From the NCBI RefSeq assembly GCF_041914405.1, contig NZ_JAYSDK010000013.1, positions 1 to 64,000 of the forward strand: a stretch of DNA of 64,000 nt. The letters run 5' to 3'. The stretch is from Zoogloea sp041914405. Its GTDB lineage: Bacteria; Pseudomonadota; Gammaproteobacteria; Burkholderiales; Rhodocyclaceae. This document shows positions 53,176 through 61,648 of the stretch, piece after piece. Position numbers and translations under genes: made by a program. How positions within the stretch are numbered: position 1 is the first letter of the stretch; every line of letters starts with the position of its first letter. Below the pieces are notes generated by a model that worked only from the letters and a program-made list of their open reading frames with translations, ran no database searches and had not been told where the DNA came from.

Positions 53176-54499
53176 GGCTGGCCTCCAGCGCGGCAGCGCA
53201 GCGGCTGGCGAGGAGGTCGATCTCGTCGTCGCCGAGGATGTAGGGGGGCATGGTGTAAACGGTATTACCGATTGGGCGCAGCAGAAGTTCCCGCTGCAGG
53301 GCTTCGGTGAAGAAGCGGCGGGAGAAGCCTGCCGGGGCGTCGGCCACGTCGAACGCCAGGATCATGCCCTGTTGGCGCAGATGACGGACCGCCGGATGGC
53401 TACCGACGGCTTTGCGGAATGCCTCGCCGATGCGCTGGGCCTTGGCGCGGTTGGCGGCGATCACGTTGTCCTGCGTGAAGATGTCGAGGGTTGCCAGCGC
53501 AGCCCGGCAGGCCAGCGGGTTGCCGGTGTAGGAGTGCGAGTGCAGGAAGCCGCGGGCGGTATCGTCGTCGTAGAAGGCGTCGAAGACGGTGTCGGTGGTG
53601 AGGACGATGGACAGGGGCAGGTAGCCGCCGGAGATGCCCTTCGACAGCAGCAGGAAATCCGGCCAGATGCCGGCCTGCTCGCACGCGAAGAAGCTGCCGC
53701 TGCGGCCACAGCCGACGGCGATCTCGTCGGCCACCAGATGCACCTGGTAGCGGTCGCACAGGGCGCGGGCCAAGCGTAGGTATTCCGGGTCGTACATGAC
53801 CATGCCGGAGGCGCCCTGAACCAGCGGCTCGACGATCAGCGCGGCGGTTTCGTCGGCGTGGGCGGCCAGGTGGGCTTCCAGCGCGGCGGCGGCGCGACGG
53901 GCCACGTCGGCGGCCGTTTCGCCGGTTTCGGCGAGGCGGGCATCGGGCGTCGGCACGCAGGTGCCGCCACGCACCAGCGGGGCGTAGGCATCGCGGAAAA
54001 TCGCCACGTCGGTGACGGCCAGCGCGCCGACGGTCTCGCCGTGGTAGCTGCCGGCTAGGCTGACGAAACGGTTCTTGCCGGGGCGACCGGTGTTGCGCCA
54101 GTAATGCACGCTCATCTTGAGGGCAATCTCGGTCGCCGAGGCGCCGTCTGACGCGTAGAAGGCATGCCCGAGTTGATTGCCTGTGAGGGCAGCCAGGCGT
54201 TCGGACAGCTCAACCACCGGCTCATGGGTGAAGCCGGCCAGCAGCACGTGCTCGAGGGTGTCGAGCTGGGCCTTGAGGGCGGCGCCAATGCGAGGATTCG
54301 CATGACCGAACAGATTGACCCACCAGGAGCTGATGCCGTCCAGGTAGCGCTTGCCGTCCATGTCGTACAGCCAGGCGCCCTCGCCGCGCTTGATGGGCAC
54401 CAGCGGCAGTTGCTCGTGGTGTTTCATCTGGGTACAGGGGTGCCAGACGGCGCACAGGGAACGGGACAACAGGCTGGCGTTGGAGGCGCTGGACGACAT
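53168..54499 (-). CDS. bioA: Adenosylmethionine-8-amino-7-oxononanoate aminotransferase
   Basis: A 443-residue class III aminotransferase that uses SAM to turn KAPA into DAPA. The PLP lysine is in LLSKGISGGYLPLS; the start region CAVWHPCTQMKHH and GEGAWLYDMDGKRYLDGISSW (split by residue 40-60) are BioA-typical. It is the first gene of the minus-strand bio operon; bioB is not in the window. Its upstream 120 bases contain two hairpins that end the neighbouring gene. Confidence 0.96.
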   Translation of the reverse strand: MSSSASNASLLSRSLCAVWHPCTQMKHHEQLPLVPIKRGEGAWLYDMDGKRYLDGISSWWVNLFGHANPRIGAALKAQLDTLEHVLLAGFTHEPVVELSERLAALTGNQLGHAFYASDGASATEIALKMSVHYWRNTGRPGKNRFVSLAGSYHGETVGALAVTDVAIFRDAYAPLVRGGTCVPTPDARLAETGETAADVARRAAAALEAHLAAHADETAALIVEPLVQGASGMVMYDPEYLRLARALCDRYQVHLVADEIAVGCGRSGSFFACEQAGIWPDFLLLSKGISGGYLPLSIVLTTDTVFDAFYDDDTARGFLHSHSYTGNPLACRAALATLDIFTQDNVIAANRAKAQRIGEAFRKAVGSHPAVRHLRQQGMILAFDVADAPAGFSRRFFTEALQRELLLRPIGNTVYTMPPYILGDDEIDLLASRCAAALEASLA

Positions 54500-54539
54500 G
54501 GTTGTTGTGGTTTCTCTCTACTGTTGCTTCAGAAGTGCA

Positions 54540-54610
54540 AAGTGGAGCGGTCATCGAGTGACGGCTCCACTTGTTTGGCCGGGTCCGCCACCTGTCGCAG
54601 GCGCGGACCC
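54540..54610 (-). terminator. Tandem hairpins between the propeller gene and bioA
   Basis: GGGTCCGC (54581-54588) pairs with GCGGACCC (54603-54610), with further pairing inside the loop, just after the lipoprotein gene's 3' end. AAGTGGAGC (54540-54548) pairs with GCTCCACTT (54564-54572). Neither has a strong T-run on the minus strand. They probably end the lipoprotein transcript, or stabilise its 3' end, before bioA. A role as bio operator is possible but not supported by a known BirA-box match. Confidence 0.5.
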
Positions 54611-54620
54611 TTGATACGGC

Positions 54621-55883
54621 TCAGTACGAGTAAATGCTGCTTCCGGCCGCACCGACGGCGGTGAAGATGTTGTTGGCATGGATGACGCCATACATCGCGT
54701 TGCTGCTGGGGCTGGTGGCAGCAGTCCAGGTCGTGCCGTCCGTGCTCGAGTAGATGCTGCCGTTGTCGCCGAGGGCGACGAAGCGGGACGAGGAGGCGAC
54801 CGCATTGAGATCGGCGTTGCCCTGCGTCTGGACGCTCCAGGCGGTGCCGGTGCTGCTGCTGAGGATCACGCCGCCGGCACCTACTGCCACGATGCCATAT
54901 GTGGTGACGCTAGTGGTCGAGTTCACGGTGGTCATGCTGGCGGCGGCCTTCAGCGTGGCCGTCGTACCAGAGCTGACAGCAGTCCAGGTGACCGCGTCGG
55001 AACTGGTCAGTAGCGTGCCGTTGGCGCCTACCGCCACCCACAGGCCCAGGGCCGAGTAGGTCACGCCATAGAGGTCGCTGGTGGTTGGGACGGTGGTGGC
55101 AGCGGTCCAGGTCGTGCCGTCACCGGAATGCAGGATGGTGCCGTTGGCGCCCACCGCGACGACGATCGAAGAATTGGTGGCCAGCGCATTGAGCTTGGCG
55201 GTGGTGCCCGAGGTGGCGGCTGTCCAGGTCGTGGTGTCGGTGCTGGTGAGCACGCCGCCGGCATCGCCAACCGCGATGTACTTGGCCAGCGCGTACAGGA
55301 CGGCGTTCAGCGCGGTGCCGGTCGCGGCACGTACCTGGGTCCAGCTCAGCGCAGCGGTCGATACATAGGCCGGGCTGTTGTAGATCACGCCGTTGTCGCC
55401 GACGGCAACATAGGAGTACGTGGTGGCGCTGCTGGAGCTCAAGCCCTGGGCCACACCACGGAGTGCGTTGCCGCTGCCGAGCGCACCGCCGGCCAGCCAG
55501 ACCGAACCGGCTGCACGGGGCGTGGCAGTTTGAACCACCGATCCGGGGCCGCCGGGGCCGCCGTTGGTCCGGCCATTGATCGTGATGGCGTACTTGGTGT
55601 CGTTGGTCAGTCCGGTCAGGATGTAGGGGGCCGTGATGGCGAGCCGGTAGCTGGCGGTCTTCTCGCCCGCGCTGACGGTATCGCCCGCTTTGAACCACAG
55701 CCAGTACTCGACGCCGGGTTCCTGGACCCAGTCGATGACGATTTGTGTGTCACCGGCAGTGACCGACTTGATCGTCGGGGCCGGAGCGGAGCTGCCACCA
55801 CCGCCGCAGGCGGAGAGAACGGCAGCACTGAGGATTGCGGTGATGAACTGTCGGCGACGGGGGAGAAACATGAAGTGGGCCAT
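54621..55883 (-). CDS. Predicted lipoprotein with seven beta-propeller repeats
   Basis: A 420-residue secreted protein. A lipobox-like LSAC-GGGG with Cys26 follows a hydrophobic signal. Residues 35-125 resemble a fibronectin type III domain (TLTGLTNDTKYAITI-like). The rest holds seven repeats each centred on [VI]A[VL]G[DA]xG, most followed by S-x-DGTTWTAA: near residues 158, 205, 245, 288, 340, 375 and 410. Seven such units suggest a seven-bladed propeller of the YCF48/BNR class, and the last unit ends at the C-terminus so the ring may close with the N-terminal strand. Function and partners are unknown. It is rich in Thr, Ser and Ala. A TAGAAT box lies 22 bases upstream. Confidence 0.7.
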   Translation of the reverse strand: MAHFMFLPRRRQFITAILSAAVLSACGGGGSSAPAPTIKSVTAGDTQIVIDWVQEPGVEYWLWFKAGDTVSAGEKTASYRLAITAPYILTGLTNDTKYAITINGRTNGGPGGPGSVVQTATPRAAGSVWLAGGALGSGNALRGVAQGLSSSSATTYSYVAVGDNGVIYNSPAYVSTAALSWTQVRAATGTALNAVLYALAKYIAVGDAGGVLTSTDTTTWTAATSGTTAKLNALATNSSIVVAVGANGTILHSGDGTTWTAATTVPTTSDLYGVTYSALGLWVAVGANGTLLTSSDAVTWTAVSSGTTATLKAAASMTTVNSTTSVTTYGIVAVGAGGVILSSSTGTAWSVQTQGNADLNAVASSSRFVALGDNGSIYSSTDGTTWTAATSPSSNAMYGVIHANNIFTAVGAAGSSIYSY

Positions 55884-55904
55884 CGGTGAAGGAAGCAGGA
55901 CAGC

Positions 55905-55910
55905 ATTCTA
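55905..55910 (-). promoter_or_regulatory. Candidate -10 box for the propeller lipoprotein
   Basis: On the minus strand TAGAAT (55910 to 55905) lies 22 bases upstream of the start codon in the 91-base gap after ppk1. The -35 region is not recognisable. It suggests that the gene has its own promoter rather than relying on ppk1 read-through. Confidence 0.3.
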
Positions 55911-55974
55911 CAACACCCCGGCAGTCCCGCTCGCCCCCGACGACGGTTGACGTCGACGGGAGGCTGAGGGTGGG

Positions 55975-58062
55975 TCAGGCGATTGAAACGCCGGCCAGCT
56001 CCTTGAGCAGGATTTCCTGTGCGGCGCGCCGGGTTGTGCGGGGATTCTTCTTCCGATAGACGTTGTCGCTGTCCATTTCCCATGCCTGGCAGTTGTCGCC
56101 CAGATAGGGCCGCAGGCCTTCCTTGATGACCCGCCGCTTGACCTTGGTGTCGAGGATCGGGAAGGCGACTTCGATGCGCTTGAAGAAGTTGCGCTCCATC
56201 CAGTCCGCGCTCGACATATAGAGCTTGTCGGCGCCGTCGGCACGGAAATAGAAGATCCGGTGGTGCTCCAGGAAGCGGCCGACGATGGAGCGTACCCGGA
56301 TGTTCTCGGACAGGCCGGGCACGCCGGGCTTCAGGGCGCAGACGCTGCGGGCGATGATGTCGATCTCGACACCGGCACAGGAGGCTTCGTAGAGCGCCTC
56401 GATGGTTTCTGGTTCGAGCAGTGCATTGACCTTGACGACGATACGGCCCTTGCGGCCCGCCCGGGCGATCTCGGCTTCCTCGCGGATGGCCGCAACTACG
56501 TTGGGTTGCAGCGTGAATGGAGCCTGCCACAGGTGCTTGAGTTTGCCTGCCTGGCCGAGCCCGGTGAGCTGCTTGAAGACTTCGGCGACGTCTGCGCCGA
56601 TCTCGTCGTTGGCGGTGAGCAGGCCGAAGTCGGTGTAGAAACGGGTGGTGCGCGGATGGTAGTTGCCGGTGCCGAGGTGGGCGTAGCGCTTCAGCCTGCC
56701 GTCTTCACGGCGAACCAGCAGCAGCAGCTTGGCGTGGGTCTTGTAGCCGAACACGCCATACACCACGTGGGCGCCGACCTCTTCGAGACGGGCCGCCCAG
56801 CTGATGTTGGCCTCTTCGTCGAAGCGGGCCATCAGTTCCAGCACGACGGTGACCTCCTTGCCCTTCTGGGCGGCGCGGACGAGGTGCTCCATCAGTACGG
56901 AGTCGGTGCCGGTGCGATAGACGGTCATCTTCACGGCGACCACGTCGGCGTCGTCGGCTGCGGCCTTCAGCAACTCGATGACCGGCTCGAAGCTCTGGAA
57001 CGGGTGATGCAGCAGGATGTCCTGGCGGCGCATCGCCGCGAAGATGTTCTCCTGCTTGTCGAGGCCCTTCGGACGCGCGGGCAGGAAGGGGCGGTATTTC
57101 AGATCCGGGCGTTCGACCCAGTCCGGAACCTGGTTGAGGCGCACCGGATTGACCATGCCGGGAACCCGATAAACGTCCGCCGGGCCGAGGGCGAACTGCT
57201 TCATCAGGAAGTTGGCCATGGCTTCCGAGCAGTTGTCGGCGATCTCCAGGCGCACCGCGTCGCCGAAGTGGCGCTGCTGGAGTTCGCCCTTGAGGCTGGC
57301 GCGCAAGTCCTTGACTTCTTCCTCGTCCACGAACATGTCGGAGTTGCGGGTAACCCGGAACTGGTAGCAGCCGAGCACGTTCATGCCCTCGAAGAGCTCG
57401 CCGACGTGGGCGTGCAGCAGGGAGGACAGGAAGACGAAGCCGTAATCGACGCCGGTCAGTTCCTTCGGCAGGCGGATCACGCGGGGCAGGGCGCGGGGCG
57501 CCTGCACGATGGCGGAGCCGGAGCTCCGGCCGAAGGCATCGCGGCCTTCCAGCTCGACGGCGAAGTTGAGGCTCTTGTTGAGTACCCGCGGGAAGGGGTG
57601 GGCCGGGTCCAGGCCAATGGGCGTCAGTACCGGCATCACTTCACGCATGAAGTAGTCTCGCGCCCACAGGTGCTGGGCATCGGTCCACACGCTGCGGCGC
57701 AGGAAGACGATGCCCTCGGCGGCGAGGGCCGGCAGGATGGTGTCGTTGAGCAGCGCGTACTGCTCGGCGATGATGGTATGGACCTTGGCGCTGATCAGGC
57801 TGTGCAGCGCGGATGGGCTCAAGCCGTCGGTCGTTATGGCGTGGCTACCGAGGCGCAGTTGCTCCTTCACGCCGGCGACCCGCACTTCGAAGAACTCGTC
57901 AAGGTTGCTGGATACGATGCACAGGAAGCGCAGGCGTTCGAGCAGCGGCACATTCGGGTCGGCGGCTTGGGCAAGGACGCGGCGCTGAAACTGGAGCAGG
58001 GAGAGTTCGCGGTTGATGAAGTGATCCGAGTCGAAATGACGGATGTTGTTGGTACGGTGCAT
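55975..58062 (-). CDS. ppk1: Polyphosphate kinase 1
   Basis: A 695-residue enzyme that reversibly polymerises ATP gamma-phosphate to polyphosphate. The N-terminal domain begins FINRELSLLQFQRRVL; the autophosphorylated His is in YKTHAKLLLLVRRE and the second conserved His in FLEHHRIFYF. I chose ATG 58062 with strong ribosome-binding site AGGAGAG over a much longer open frame, because the upstream part overlaps the ppx leader. It is divergent from ppx with a 160-base gap. Confidence 0.97.
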   Translation of the reverse strand: MHRTNNIRHFDSDHFINRELSLLQFQRRVLAQAADPNVPLLERLRFLCIVSSNLDEFFEVRVAGVKEQLRLGSHAITTDGLSPSALHSLISAKVHTIIAEQYALLNDTILPALAAEGIVFLRRSVWTDAQHLWARDYFMREVMPVLTPIGLDPAHPFPRVLNKSLNFAVELEGRDAFGRSSGSAIVQAPRALPRVIRLPKELTGVDYGFVFLSSLLHAHVGELFEGMNVLGCYQFRVTRNSDMFVDEEEVKDLRASLKGELQQRHFGDAVRLEIADNCSEAMANFLMKQFALGPADVYRVPGMVNPVRLNQVPDWVERPDLKYRPFLPARPKGLDKQENIFAAMRRQDILLHHPFQSFEPVIELLKAAADDADVVAVKMTVYRTGTDSVLMEHLVRAAQKGKEVTVVLELMARFDEEANISWAARLEEVGAHVVYGVFGYKTHAKLLLLVRREDGRLKRYAHLGTGNYHPRTTRFYTDFGLLTANDEIGADVAEVFKQLTGLGQAGKLKHLWQAPFTLQPNVVAAIREEAEIARAGRKGRIVVKVNALLEPETIEALYEASCAGVEIDIIARSVCALKPGVPGLSENIRVRSIVGRFLEHHRIFYFRADGADKLYMSSADWMERNFFKRIEVAFPILDTKVKRRVIKEGLRPYLGDNCQAWEMDSDNVYRKKNPRTTRRAAQEILLKELAGVSIA

Positions 58063-58172
58063 GGGCTCTCCTCTTGATCTTCTGATTAGGCCCGGAGTAT
58101 GTGACATTTTTGTTGCATATAGATGACGATGGCCGCGGGCGCGGGATTGATGCGGGGCGTCGAGCGGCGCGG

Positions 58173-58181
58173 TGCTAGAAT
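58173..58181 (+). promoter_or_regulatory. Extended -10 promoter for ppx
   Basis: TGCTAGAAT (TG at 58173-58174, TAGAAT at 58176-58181) lies 41 bases before the ppx ATG. It matches the extended -10 form seen for typA and mtiP. No -35 is evident. Confidence 0.5.
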
Positions 58182-58222
58182 TTCCAGCCTCCGCGCCGTC
58201 TGGTGCCATTTGTGCATGTTTC

Positions 58223-59734
58223 ATGAATCGTGAATTGATTGCCGCCATCGATCTGGGTTCCAACAGTTTCCGTCTGCAGGTCGGGCGGATCGTCAACGAC
58301 CAGATCTACCCTCTCGATGGCATCAAGGAGGCTGTCCGCCTTGCCGCGGGCCTTTCACCCGATCGGATGCTGGATGCTGCGTCCCAGTTTCGCGGCATCA
58401 GTGCGCTGCGCTGCTTCAACGAGCGCATCCGCGACTATCCGCCGGAGGCGGTACGGGCCGTGGCGACCAACACGCTGCGGGTGGCCAAGAACGCGCCCCA
58501 TTTCTTGGTGCAGGCCGAGGCCGCGCTGGGGTTTCCGATCGAGGTCATTGCGGGCCGCGAGGAGGCACGCCTGATCTACGTGGGGGTGGCGCACACCCTG
58601 CCCAATCCGCACAAGCAGCAATTGGTGGTGGACATCGGTGGCGGCTCGACGGAATTCGTCATCGGAAAGAGCTTCCAGCCGATCAAGCTCGAATCCCTGT
58701 ACATGGGCTGCGTCAGCTATTCCCTGCGCTATTTCCCTGAGGGCCGCATCGACAAGCGTGGCATGCGCGAGGCCGAGCTGGCGGCTCAGAAGGAGATCCA
58801 GACCATCACCCATGCGTACCGTGAAGTGGGCTGGGAAGAGGCGGTTGGCTCCAGTGGTTCGGCCAAGGCGCTGGTGGACATCTTGGAGCTGAACGGACTG
58901 TCCGATGGCGGCATTACCCGGGGTGGCCTGGAGCGTCTGCGTACTTTGATGCTGAAGGCGGGCCACTTGGATAACCTGCAGCTGGAAGGGCTGCGTCCCG
59001 ATCGCCTGCCGGTACTGCCCGGTGGCCTGGCGATCATGTGGGCGATCTTCCAGGAGTTTGGCCTCGAGCGGATGACCTTCTCGGAAGGCGCGCTGCGTCT
59101 CGGTGTGCTCTACGATCTGCTCGGCCGCTACCATCACCATGACCTGCGCGATGCCACCGTGTCAGCCTTCATGGAGCGCTACGGGGTGGACATGCACCAC
59201 GCGCGGCAGGTGACCGAGACTGCGCTGGCCTTCCTGGCCCAGCTGGACCCGGCATCCTGCGACGAGGAGAACGTGGATCGGCGTTTCCTGGAGTGGGCGG
59301 CGCGGCTGCACGAGATTGGCGTGTCGGTGGCCCATTCGAGTTATCACAAGCACAGCGCCTACATTCTCGGTAACGCCGATATGCCGGGCTTTTCGCGGAT
59401 GGACCAGGGGCGCCTGGCGCGCATGGTGCTGGCCCACCGCGGCAAGCTGTCGCGGATCGGCGCGCTGGATCCGGAAAGCCCTGAGTGGCGGCTGATCTTG
59501 TGCCTGCGGCTGGCGGCCGTCGTTCACCGCGCCCGTGATGGCCGCGGTCTGCCGCCGCTGAGGCTCAAGCGAGACGGACGGGGCCATGTGATGGTGGCCG
59601 ATGCGGAATGGCTGCGCAACCTGCCGCTGACCGCCGCGGCGCTGGACGAGGAGGAGCGCCAGTGGCAGACCATCGGCCTGCCACTGAAGGTGCGGGTGGA
59701 GCGGACTGCGTCACGCAGTCCGGCGGGCGCTTAG
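58223..59734 (+). CDS. ppx: Exopolyphosphatase / pppGpp phosphohydrolase family
   Basis: A 503-residue protein of the ASKHA fold that releases phosphate from polyphosphate ends and may also convert pppGpp to ppGpp. The N-terminal AAIDLGSNSFRLQV and VDIGGGSTEFVIG are the two phosphate-binding motifs; an HD-like C-terminal domain (about 320-500) completes the Ppx/GppA layout. The start MNRELIAAIDLGSN at 58223 is chosen over an upstream frame. Its pairing with ppk1 argues for Ppx rather than GppA. Confidence 0.94.
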   Translation: MNRELIAAIDLGSNSFRLQVGRIVNDQIYPLDGIKEAVRLAAGLSPDRMLDAASQFRGISALRCFNERIRDYPPEAVRAVATNTLRVAKNAPHFLVQAEAALGFPIEVIAGREEARLIYVGVAHTLPNPHKQQLVVDIGGGSTEFVIGKSFQPIKLESLYMGCVSYSLRYFPEGRIDKRGMREAELAAQKEIQTITHAYREVGWEEAVGSSGSAKALVDILELNGLSDGGITRGGLERLRTLMLKAGHLDNLQLEGLRPDRLPVLPGGLAIMWAIFQEFGLERMTFSEGALRLGVLYDLLGRYHHHDLRDATVSAFMERYGVDMHHARQVTETALAFLAQLDPASCDEENVDRRFLEWAARLHEIGVSVAHSSYHKHSAYILGNADMPGFSRMDQGRLARMVLAHRGKLSRIGALDPESPEWRLILCLRLAAVVHRARDGRGLPPLRLKRDGRGHVMVADAEWLRNLPLTAAALDEEERQWQTIGLPLKVRVERTASRSPAGA

Positions 59735-59744
59735 GCGTCGCCCG

Positions 59745-60875
59745 ATGCGTCCGGAGTCCCGGCCGCGCCCTGAAATCCGCCTGGACGATGAAGGCGGATC
59801 ACCACGGGTCATCCTGACCGGGGACTGGACCTTGCGTCTGTTGCAGCCGGAGCTTGGCCGCTTCCGTCAGCAACTCGATCAGTTTGCGGTGGACTGCTGC
59901 TGGGATCTGGACGGGGTGTTGCGTCTCGACAGTTTTGGCGCGCTGTTGCTGTGGCGGAAGTGGGGGCGTCGGCGTCCGTCCGGCCTCGTGCTGCCCGACG
60001 AGCTGGATCCCGTCTTTGCCCGTCTTGCCGAGCTCGGGGACGGTGAGCTGCCGGTCGAGCCGGGCTATCGTTTTCTCGATGGCACGGAAGGCGTCGGCCG
60101 CATCTTCTTCAAGACGCTCCGCAATGTGGTCGGTTTCGTGGCTTTGATCGGTCAGCTCGCCATCGATTTCGTGCATCTGCTGCGCACCCGTGGCCATTGG
60201 CCCGTGCTGGAGACCTCCGCCAACTTCTACAAGGTCGGTGTTCGGGCGATGCCGGTCACGGCGCTCGTGGGCTTCCTGATCGGGGTCGTGCTGTCCTACC
60301 TGTCGGCGTTGCAGTTGCGGGCCTTCGGGGCGGACGTGTTCATCGTCAACATCCTCGGGCTAGGCATCATTCGCGAACTCGGTCCAGTGCTGGTCGCAGT
60401 GCTGGTGGCGGGACGTTCGGGCTCCGCGATGACAGCCCAGATCGGCGTGATGCGCGTCACCGAGGAGATCGACGCGCTGGCGGCGATGGGCATCTCGCCC
60501 TATGTGCGGCTGGTGCTGCCCAAGGTGGTGGCGCTGACGCTGGCGATGGCGCCGCTGACCCTCTGGGGCTCGGCGGTGGCCTTGTTCGGCGGCATGGTGT
60601 CGGCCAACCTCCAGCTCGATCTGAGCTTCGACTATTTCGTGAACGCCCTGCCGCGCGCGGTGCCTGTGGCCAACCTGATCATTGGCCTGGGCAAGGGTGC
60701 GGTGTTCGGCTTGCTGATCGCGCTGATCGCCTGCTATTTCGGGTTGCGTGTGAAACCGAACACCGAGAGCCTGTCGGCCAACACGACGGCTTCGGTGGTT
60801 ACGTCGATCACTGTGGTCATCCTGGTGGATGCGGTGTTCGCCATCGCGACCCGTTCCATCGGATTGCCGCGATGA
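59745..60875 (+). CDS. MlaE-type ABC permease with N-terminal STAS-like domain
   Basis: A 376-residue inner-membrane permease of the MlaE/YrbE family for phospholipid or lipid transport. Residues about 20-110 form a small soluble domain resembling STAS/MlaB (VILTGDWTLRLLQPEL, DSFGALLLWRKWG), then about five to six transmembrane helices with the family motif IGVMRVTEEIDALAAMGI. The fused STAS-like domain would replace the separate MlaB subunit. It begins 10 bases after ppx and overlaps the ATPase gene by four bases. Confidence 0.9.
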   Translation: MRPESRPRPEIRLDDEGGSPRVILTGDWTLRLLQPELGRFRQQLDQFAVDCCWDLDGVLRLDSFGALLLWRKWGRRRPSGLVLPDELDPVFARLAELGDGELPVEPGYRFLDGTEGVGRIFFKTLRNVVGFVALIGQLAIDFVHLLRTRGHWPVLETSANFYKVGVRAMPVTALVGFLIGVVLSYLSALQLRAFGADVFIVNILGLGIIRELGPVLVAVLVAGRSGSAMTAQIGVMRVTEEIDALAAMGISPYVRLVLPKVVALTLAMAPLTLWGSAVALFGGMVSANLQLDLSFDYFVNALPRAVPVANLIIGLGKGAVFGLLIALIACYFGLRVKPNTESLSANTTASVVTSITVVILVDAVFAIATRSIGLPR

Positions 60876-61648
60876 GCGACTATCCCGTCGAGGTTCGCGG
60901 CCTGGAGACGCGCTTCGGGCAGACGTGGGTCCACCGCGGCATCGACCTTGCCGTGCCGGCGGGCGAGGTGGTGGCTCTGGTCGGCGGTTCCGGTAGCGGC
61001 AAGACCACCTTGCTGCGCCAGATGGTCGGGCTGATGAGACCGACTGCCGGTGATGTGAGCCTGTTCGGCGAGCCACTATTCGCCGGCTCGCGGGCAGAGC
61101 AGCTGGAGCGGCGGCGGCGCTTCGGCATGCTGTTCCAGCACGGGGCGCTGTTTTCCGCGCTCAGCGTGTTCGCCAACGTGGCCTTTCCGTTGCGGGAGAT
61201 TGGCATCACCGACGAGGCGATGTTGCGGGATCTGGTGCGGCTCAAGCTGGCAATGGTCGAACTTGACGCCGACGTGGCGCTGCGCATGCCGGCCGAGCTG
61301 TCTGGAGGCATGGTCAAGCGGGTGGCGCTGGCGCGGGCGCTGGCCCTCGAGCCCGAACTGCTGCTGCTCGACGAGCCGACGGCAGGTCTCGACCCGGATC
61401 GCAGCAGTGGCTTCGTGCGGCTCATCCGTGCCCTGCACCGGGCGCTGGGGCTCACCGTCGTGCTTGTGACCCATGACCTGGATACGCTGGCGGCATTGGC
61501 CAGCCGCGTGGCGGTGCTGACGGACGGGCGTATACTGGCCTTCGGCCCGCTTGGCGAGATAATCAAGGTGCAAGACCCCTTCATCGAGCGTTTTTTTCAT
61601 AGCGATCGTGCCCAGGCTGCGTTGGCACGGGGAAGGGGTATGGGCTGA
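60872..61648 (+). CDS. MlaF-type ABC transporter ATPase
   Basis: A 258-residue nucleotide-binding subunit. Walker A GGSGSGKTT, signature LSGGMVKRVALARAL, Walker B LLLLDEPTAGLDP and H-loop VTHD are all intact. Together with the neighbouring MlaE-type permease and MCE protein it would power lipid movement between the membranes. The frame is open upstream inside the permease gene, but ATG 60872 overlaps the permease stop and gives family length. Confidence 0.94.
   Translation: MSDYPVEVRGLETRFGQTWVHRGIDLAVPAGEVVALVGGSGSGKTTLLRQMVGLMRPTAGDVSLFGEPLFAGSRAEQLERRRRFGMLFQHGALFSALSVFANVAFPLREIGITDEAMLRDLVRLKLAMVELDADVALRMPAELSGGMVKRVALARALALEPELLLLDEPTAGLDPDRSSGFVRLIRALHRALGLTVVLVTHDLDTLAALASRVAVLTDGRILAFGPLGEIIKVQDPFIERFFHSDRAQAALARGRGMG

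Noticed and set aside
56260..58077. Open frame of 605 codons antisense to ppk1
   Set aside because: Mirror of a strongly supported gene, with no recognisable domain; a GC-skew artefact of codon position.
58096..58131. Possible PhoB box between ppk1 and ppx (TGTCACA-type unit on the minus strand with 11-base phased repeats)
   Set aside because: Only one of the units matches well, and it abuts the would-be ppk1 -10 box (CATACT) instead of lying about 10 bases upstream of it, so the geometry is wrong for a PHO box.
58063..58296. N-terminal extension of Ppk1 by 78 residues
   Set aside because: The extension is unlike any Ppk1, overlaps the ppx leader and start, and lacks a ribosome-binding site; ATG 58062 has a strong one.
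59703..59721. Perfect 8-bp hairpin GGACTGCG-TCA-CGCAGTCC at the 3' end of ppx
   Set aside because: It lies within the ppx coding end, has no T-run and precedes a gene only 10 bases after the stop, so it is unlikely to be a terminator; chance in GC-rich DNA is adequate.
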